A stretch of DNA of 39,079 nucleotides from Sulfurovum sp. (GTDB lineage: Bacteria > Campylobacterota > Campylobacteria > Campylobacterales > Sulfurovaceae): positions 1-39,079 of the forward strand of contig JALUXB010000065.1 of NCBI GenBank assembly GCA_027019175.1. The letters are read 5' to 3'. Positions 34,434-39,079 of this stretch are shown piece after piece. The notes below the pieces were generated by a model. The model was given only the letters and a program-made list of their open reading frames with translations, had not been told where the DNA came from and made no database searches. Position 1 is the stretch's first letter, and each line of letters starts with the position of its first letter. The position numbers and the translations under genes were made by a program.

Positions 34434-35495
34434 ATGACAATGAATATGACAAAACGTATGAGCATCGATGAAGCAGTCGAGCTCATCGAAAAGGCCGATT
34501 TAAAGACACTTGGCAAGATGGCGTTGGCAAAGAAGCGTGAGCTGCATCCTAAGAAGATCACTACTTTTGTTGTCGACAGAAACATCAACTACACCAACAT
34601 CTGCTGGGTCGATTGCAAATTCTGTGCCTTCTATACCCATGAGAAAAAAGAGGATGCCTATATCCTCTCGTTTGATGAGATAGACCAGAAGATCGAAGAG
34701 CTGCTGGCTATCGGCGGTACACAGATACTTTTTCAGGGAGGTGTACACCCCAAACTGGAGATCGAATGGTACGAAGATCTTGTCGAGCATATCCATCAGA
34801 AATATCCCCAGGTAACTATTCACGGCTTTTCGGCGATCGAGATTGACTATATCGCGCGCCGCTCCAACCTCTCCATCTCCGAAGTGCTTGCACGGCTTAA
34901 AGCCAAGGGGCTTAGCTCCATCCCCGGTGCGGGTGCGGAGATACTCAGTGACCGTGTGCGTGACATCATCGCACCCAAGAAACTGGATAAAGATACCTGG
35001 CTTGAGGTGCACCGCGAAGCGCACAAGCTTGGCATCAAGTCCACAGCAACAATGATGTACGGTACGGTAGAGACCACACGCGAGATTGTCGAACACTGGG
35101 ACTACATCCGTCAGCTTCAGGATGAAACGGGCGGATTTAGAGCCTTCATCATGTGGAGTTACCAAAGCGACAACACGCAGCTTAAGCGCGAACTGCCCAC
35201 CATCACCAAAACCACCTCCAACCAGTATCTGCGTTACCTTTCCGTAGCCCGTCTTTTTTTGGACAATGTTCCCAATATTCAGAGCTCATGGGTTACACAG
35301 GGAAGCTACATCGGTCAGATGGCACTGCTTTTCGGTGCGAACGATCTGGGCTCAACCATGATGGAAGAAAATGTCGTCTCCGCTGCAGGGGCAAAGAACC
35401 AGATGAACCAGGAAGAGATGATCCGTCTCATCAAAGATGTCGGGGAAAATCCGGCAAAGCGCAATACGGCGTATGAGATTTTGGAAAGGTATTAA
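34434..35495 (+). CDS. mqnC: Cyclic dehypoxanthinyl futalosine synthase (MqnC)
   Basis: A radical SAM enzyme of the futalosine route to menaquinone. The 353-residue protein has the iron-sulfur motif CWVDCKFC (CxxxCxxC) and the lead VVDRNINYTNIC. Later conserved parts are FQGGVHP, SSIPGAGAEIL and FIMWSYQSDNTQL. The paralogue MqnE is similar, but the DRNINYTN and SIPGAGAEIL segments favour MqnC. Several ATGs lie near the start; I chose 34434 because AGGA lies 6 bases upstream. The gene is flanked on both sides by REP-like doublets. Confidence 0.88.
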   Translation: MTMNMTKRMSIDEAVELIEKADLKTLGKMALAKKRELHPKKITTFVVDRNINYTNICWVDCKFCAFYTHEKKEDAYILSFDEIDQKIEELLAIGGTQILFQGGVHPKLEIEWYEDLVEHIHQKYPQVTIHGFSAIEIDYIARRSNLSISEVLARLKAKGLSSIPGAGAEILSDRVRDIIAPKKLDKDTWLEVHREAHKLGIKSTATMMYGTVETTREIVEHWDYIRQLQDETGGFRAFIMWSYQSDNTQLKRELPTITKTTSNQYLRYLSVARLFLDNVPNIQSSWVTQGSYIGQMALLFGANDLGSTMMEENVVSAAGAKNQMNQEEMIRLIKDVGENPAKRNTAYEILERY

Positions 35496-35497
35496 CC

Positions 35498-35554
35498 TGT
35501 AGGGTGCGTAACCACGCACCTTCTATTGTTTTGGTGCGTGGTTACGCACCCTAC
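35498..35554. repeat. REP-like palindrome doublet after mqnC
   Basis: The first copy (35498-35520) has GGTGCGT, loop AACC, ACGCACC; the second (35533-35554) is its inverse, with loop GGTT. The whole doublet is a near-perfect long inverted repeat with a 12-base centre, so it could fold into one long hairpin and also act as a terminator for mqnC. It ends exactly at the ribosome binding site of the next gene. Confidence 0.9.
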
Positions 35555-35564
35555 GGAGAAAAGA

Positions 35565-36851
35565 TTGAAAAAAATAGTTATTGTATTATTTGTATTATTG
35601 CAAGGAACACTCATGGCAGAGACCATACAGAAATTGGATTATAAAGAGACTCAGGTACCGGTTATTTTTGAAGACAGCAAGACGCTGCCCATTGTTTCTA
35701 TGCAGCTTGTCTTTACCAATGCGGGGCATTTGAGCAATACAAAAGATGGTCAGGCCGATATGGCTTCCAAACTGCTCAATGAAGGTACCCAAAAAGACGG
35801 AGCGGTTGGCTTTGCCAAAAAACTGGATGACCGTGCGGTCGATCTGCATGCGCAGGTGGGAAGGGAAAGTTTTGTCATCGAGCTCTCTTCACTCAAAAGT
35901 GAATTTGGCTACGGTATCGACCGCCTGATGGAACTGCTCAAGGATCCTAACTATACCGAGGAAGCACTCTCCCAGGTTAAGCGGCAGAAGATCGGCTGGC
36001 TGACGCAGAAAAAGAGTGACTTCGACTACATTGCTGCGACTAATCTTCGTGAAATGCTTTTTAAAGGAACGCCGCTGGCACGTCCGTATGACGGTACCAT
36101 GGAGAGCGTGAAGACAATGACGCTGAAAGACCTTGAAGGGTTCATTCAGACACATCTTGGGTACAACAATCTTATTGTGGTCATTGGCGGTGATTTGAGT
36201 TTCGATGAGGCAAAGAAGTATGTAGAGAAAATACTGCCGCTTCTGCCGCAGTCCCATACCAAGCCGGCAGGCCCCTTTGCGGCATCGGATAAAAAAGAGG
36301 TTAGGGAGATTGATGAAGATACGCAGCAGGCATACATCTATTTCGGTGCGCCGTTTGACTATTCCTACAAAGCCAAAGACCAGTATAAGGCCAAGATTGC
36401 GGAGTATCTGCTTGGCGGTGCAGGTTTTGGAAGCCGCCTTATGGAGGAGCTGCGTGTCAAACGCGGGCTGACTTACGGTGCCTACAGTGTACTCAGACGT
36501 GCCAAGTACGCTTCCTATCTCAGTGGTTATCTGCAGACCAAACTTGCCACACAGGATGAAGCGGTCAAACTGGTAAGAGAAGTGGTGTCCGATTTTGTAA
36601 AAAAAGGTATTACAGAAGAAGAGTTGACCGCTGCCAAACAGTTTCTTGTCGGCAGCGAGCCATTACGCACCGAGACGCTCAATCAGCGTCTTAACCGTGC
36701 CTACAATGAGTATTACTACGGCAGACCGCTGGGCTTCAGCAAGGCTCAGCTTGAGAAGATCGAAAAAGTAACGCTGGATGAGATGAATGTATTTATTAAA
36801 GCACACCCCGAGTTGGCTGAACTTTCGTTTTCAATTGTGACAAAAAAGTAA
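35565..36851 (+). CDS. M16-family peptidase-like protein lacking the zinc motif
   Basis: A 428-residue exported protein of the M16 (insulinase/processing peptidase) family. A signal peptide is at the N-terminus (MKKIVIVLFVLLQGTLMAET). The region that usually carries HxxEH reads GQADMASKLLNEGT, with the metal ligands replaced, so it is probably a non-catalytic partner subunit. C-terminal half has YLLGGAGFGSRLMEELRVKRGLTYGAYS, the active R/Y region. I chose the TTG at 35565 because GGAGA, five bases upstream, is a good site; the longer frame from 35526 would translate through the REP element. Confidence 0.9.
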   Translation: MKKIVIVLFVLLQGTLMAETIQKLDYKETQVPVIFEDSKTLPIVSMQLVFTNAGHLSNTKDGQADMASKLLNEGTQKDGAVGFAKKLDDRAVDLHAQVGRESFVIELSSLKSEFGYGIDRLMELLKDPNYTEEALSQVKRQKIGWLTQKKSDFDYIAATNLREMLFKGTPLARPYDGTMESVKTMTLKDLEGFIQTHLGYNNLIVVIGGDLSFDEAKKYVEKILPLLPQSHTKPAGPFAASDKKEVREIDEDTQQAYIYFGAPFDYSYKAKDQYKAKIAEYLLGGAGFGSRLMEELRVKRGLTYGAYSVLRRAKYASYLSGYLQTKLATQDEAVKLVREVVSDFVKKGITEEELTAAKQFLVGSEPLRTETLNQRLNRAYNEYYYGRPLGFSKAQLEKIEKVTLDEMNVFIKAHPELAELSFSIVTKK

Positions 36852-36897
36852 AAATGACAATCTGACATCTTTTTTCCGTTTTTTGAGTTCTATGCGC

Positions 36898-36903
36898 TAT
36901 AAT
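36898..36903 (+). promoter_or_regulatory. -10 box for recG
   Basis: TATAAT about 45 bases before the recG start, in the short gap after the M16-like gene. No clear -35. Confidence 0.45.
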
Positions 36904-36948
36904 TGATGCAATACGCTATTGATTTTGGAAAATCAAAAAAGGAAAAGG

Positions 36949-38766
36949 ATGGAAGAGGCCAAAGCGCTGTTTCAAAAACTGAAGATATATTCGCTGCTCG
37001 ACTTGGCACTGGTCGTTCCAACCTCTTACAACGACACTACGCTAAGCCAGACGCTCGAAGTGGGTAAGGTCTGTACGGTGGAAGCAAAAGTGATTGAGAG
37101 CAGTGTCTATAACGGCAAGCTTCGTGTTACGTTTCAGCTGACACGTTTTGGCCGCAGACTCTCTTCAACCTTTTTCCGCACCACCCCCTACCACTACAAA
37201 CTTTTTGAGCCTGGAAGCAGCCACGTTATTCAGGGCAGGATCGATGAATACAGAGGCTACCTTCAGATGCCGCAGCCCCGTTCTGTCAATAAAGTGGGCA
37301 CCGTCACGCCAAAGTACAAAACCGTACTTAAAGAGAGTGAAATACGTACACTCATTGAAGCCTACATAACAGAAAAGAATCTTTTTGATGAAGGGCTTGA
37401 CTCCAAAGAGGTTGCTGCACTGCTGCGTATTCACTTTCCCAATTCACTCGATGATATTTATGAAGAAGGAGCTTTTAAAGCAGAATTTGTTCAGGTATTG
37501 AAGTTTGTCGAAGCCTACAACCATCTTAAAAAGCTGCGGGGCAAACGCATTGATTTTCGGGCAATGGAAGCATTGAACGGTTCTATTGATGCATTTGTAA
37601 CCCATCTTCCTTTTACACTTACGGCTGAACAACAGCAGGTGATCGCACAGATACGCAGCGATCTTGGCAATGCAAAGAGGGCTGCCCGGCGTATGGTCGT
37701 CGGCGATGTCGGATCGGGAAAGACGATGGTCATACTCGCAGCGGCCATGACGGCATTGCCGCACAGAAGCATACTGATGGCACCTACTTCTCTGCTTGCA
37801 TTACAGCTTTACGAAGAGGCGCAGAAACATTTGCCAAAAACAGTGAAGATCGCACTGGTGATGCAGGGGCATGACACGGGTGACTACCGCGAAGCGGATT
37901 TCATCATCGGTACCCATGCACTGCTTTACAAGGAAGACCTTCCCAAAGCGCCGCTTGTCATGGTGGACGAACAGCACCGTTTCGGTACCAAACAGCGTCA
38001 GATGCTTGAAGCATTGATGGATACCGATGAAGATGTGCGCCCCCACTACATTCAGTTCTCCGCTACCCCCATTCCACGTACGCAGGCAATGATGGAGAGC
38101 GAATTGATCGATGTAAGCCTTATCACCACTACACCGTTTGAGAGAGAAGTGGCAACAAAAGTAATTGGCCGTCCTGATTTCCCTGCATTGTTAGAACATA
38201 TACAAGATGAGATAGCGCAAAAGCATCAGGTACTTATTGTCTACCCTTTGGTGGAGGAGAGTACGGAAATTCCCTACCAATCGCTTGAAGAGAGCAGGGG
38301 GTTTTGGGAGGAGCGTTTTGAGAATGTGTATGTGACACACGGCAAAGACAAAGGGAAAGAAGAGGTACTGCTGTCATTCCGCCAACATGGTAATATTTTG
38401 CTGGCAACAACGGTAGTTGAAGTGGGTATTTCCCTGCCGAGACTTACGCTTATTGTCATTGTAGGTGCAGAGAGGCTGGGACTTGCCACACTGCACCAGT
38501 TGCGGGGAAGGGTGGGACGTAACGGGCTGCAAAGCTGGTGCTACCTTTTCAGTAACAAACCCCAAAACGAACGGCTGCAAAAATTCTGCGAAACCACCAA
38601 TGGCTTCGATATTGCCAAACTTGACCTCAAGTTCCGTGACAGCGGAGATATTATTGATGGTACCATTCAGAGCGGACAAAAGTTCAAATGGCTTGATATG
38701 GCGGAGGATGAGAAAGTGGTTGCCCATGCGAAAAACAGACTGGAAGCAGTAAAATTAGAAAAGTAG
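36949..38766 (+). CDS. recG: ATP-dependent DNA helicase RecG
   Basis: Remodels stalled replication forks and Holliday junctions. The 605-residue protein has the wedge domain (OB fold, with TVEAKVIESSVYNGKLRVTFQL), Walker A VGDVGSGKTMV, the DEQH box and SATPIPRT. The C-terminal helicase half follows, with TTVVEVGISLP and QLRGRVGRNGLQSWCYLF. It is shorter than the E. coli enzyme, as usual in Campylobacterota. I chose the ATG at 36949 because GGAAAAGG precedes it; a TTG 30 bases upstream is possible. Confidence 0.95.
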   Translation: MEEAKALFQKLKIYSLLDLALVVPTSYNDTTLSQTLEVGKVCTVEAKVIESSVYNGKLRVTFQLTRFGRRLSSTFFRTTPYHYKLFEPGSSHVIQGRIDEYRGYLQMPQPRSVNKVGTVTPKYKTVLKESEIRTLIEAYITEKNLFDEGLDSKEVAALLRIHFPNSLDDIYEEGAFKAEFVQVLKFVEAYNHLKKLRGKRIDFRAMEALNGSIDAFVTHLPFTLTAEQQQVIAQIRSDLGNAKRAARRMVVGDVGSGKTMVILAAAMTALPHRSILMAPTSLLALQLYEEAQKHLPKTVKIALVMQGHDTGDYREADFIIGTHALLYKEDLPKAPLVMVDEQHRFGTKQRQMLEALMDTDEDVRPHYIQFSATPIPRTQAMMESELIDVSLITTTPFEREVATKVIGRPDFPALLEHIQDEIAQKHQVLIVYPLVEESTEIPYQSLEESRGFWEERFENVYVTHGKDKGKEEVLLSFRQHGNILLATTVVEVGISLPRLTLIVIVGAERLGLATLHQLRGRVGRNGLQSWCYLFSNKPQNERLQKFCETTNGFDIAKLDLKFRDSGDIIDGTIQSGQKFKWLDMAEDEKVVAHAKNRLEAVKLEK

Positions 38767-38789
38767 AGTTAAAGTAAGATTTCGGGTTG

Positions 38790-39079
38790 CTATTTAGCCC
38801 GTTTTTCTAAATAATCAACGATTAATTTCTTCTTCATTTCAATACCAATTCCACGATGAATTTTTAGCAGCATTTTCATAGGAGAGAAGAGACCACCATC
38901 TAATGCATTGGTTGTATTGGGGATGGCAAGTTTCGGGTATCTTTTATAGGTGTATAGATACGGAAAGTTGCTTTTCAAACTTCTGTATGCAGATCTTGTT
39001 CTTCTATGTGTATAATGCCATTTCCCTGTCTTTTCATTGTAGGATTTCTCTTGTAAAAATATGCGATAGCGTTTATACC
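38790..39079 (-). CDS. Transposase, C-terminal fragment (continues past window edge)
   Basis: The frame is open from the right edge (YRIFLQEKSYNEKTGKW...) through PYLYTYKRYPKLAIPNTTNALDG to KRAK and a stop at 38790. The PNTTNALDG..FSPMKMLLKIHRGI pattern is like the C-terminal catalytic part of DDE transposases found in many bacterial insertion sequences, where the Asn-Thr-Asn-Ser/Ala-Leu-Asp/Glu-Gly stretch contains the last acidic residue. The family cannot be set from this end. It converges with recG with a 23-bp gap holding no terminator, so an insertion element probably begins at about 38770. Confidence 0.7.
   Translation of the reverse strand, partial: YKRYRIFLQEKSYNEKTGKWHYTHRRTRSAYRSLKSNFPYLYTYKRYPKLAIPNTTNALDGGLFSPMKMLLKIHRGIGIEMKKKLIVDYLEKRAK

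Noticed and set aside
35526-35564. Earlier TTG start for the M16-like gene
   Set aside because: It would translate through the REP-like palindrome and hide the signal peptide; the TTG at 35565 has GGAGA at normal distance.

Overview
The window looks like chromosomal DNA of a Campylobacterota (epsilonproteobacterial) bacterium, probably a Sulfurovum- or Sulfurimonas-like free-living species. The evidence is a paired ccoI/ccoS for cbb3 oxidase assembly, a futalosine-pathway menaquinone gene (mqnC), the kdsA-ribH-nusB order, a 605-residue RecG, clear TATAAT -10 boxes with mostly poor -35 boxes, and several TTG starts. The species assignment is inference; no rRNA is present.

Layout. Positions 1-9750 hold housekeeping genes, mostly on the minus strand: a phosphomannomutase cut by the left edge, der, an MscS channel, a DUF3108 protein, a YfaZ-like porin, ccoS, ccoI, a small membrane protein and gdhA. 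Positions 9800-14450 run on the plus strand: rho behind a near-consensus sigma70 promoter, a four-helix-bundle (IVP/S23) gene, murI, then a structured leader and two tandem exported rhodanese-like proteins followed by a membrane-anchored acidic protein. trpS converges on this group. Positions 15500-31230 are one long minus-strand surface-polysaccharide locus. In transcription order it reads: a broken nucleotidyltransferase gene, rfbA, rfbC, rfbD, rfbB, galU, galE, glf, wzm, wzt, a methyltransferase, two GlfT-like glycosyltransferases, a DUF4422 glycosyltransferase, a WbaP-like initiating transferase and a Wzz-like protein. Together these make dTDP-rhamnose and UDP-galactofuranose, start a lipid-linked glycan, extend it and export it by an ABC transporter, resembling the mycobacterial galactan pathway. 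From 31360 to the end, plus-strand genes follow: a DMT transporter, kdsA, two tiny membrane proteins, ribH, nusB, mqnC, an M16-like protein and recG. A transposase fragment lies on the minus strand at the right edge.

The most unusual signal is a family of heptanucleotide tandem repeats related to T(T/G)GA(N)GA. I find them at eight places, with 2 to 12 units. In pmm and rfbB they are inside the coding sequence, each as exactly four units (28 bp). Another pair of four-unit arrays, in inverted orientation, brackets the four-helix-bundle gene between rho and murI; the right one forms the unusual N-terminus of MurI. Larger arrays begin at, or within 2 nt of, the stop codons of gdhA (8 units) and the WbaP-like gene (12 units). 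The C-rich strand of these heptamers is stop-free in every frame, while the G-rich strand of most of them always contains TGA. This fits where each orientation is found. I propose these as an uncharacterised dispersed repeat system, possibly linked to the four-helix-bundle gene.

A second dispersed repeat, a REP-like palindrome with a GGTGCGT/ACGCACC stem, occurs once near der and as two inverted doublets immediately flanking mqnC. A third item of interest is the multi-stem RNA-like leader before the rhodanese pair, which I could not match to any RNA family I know.
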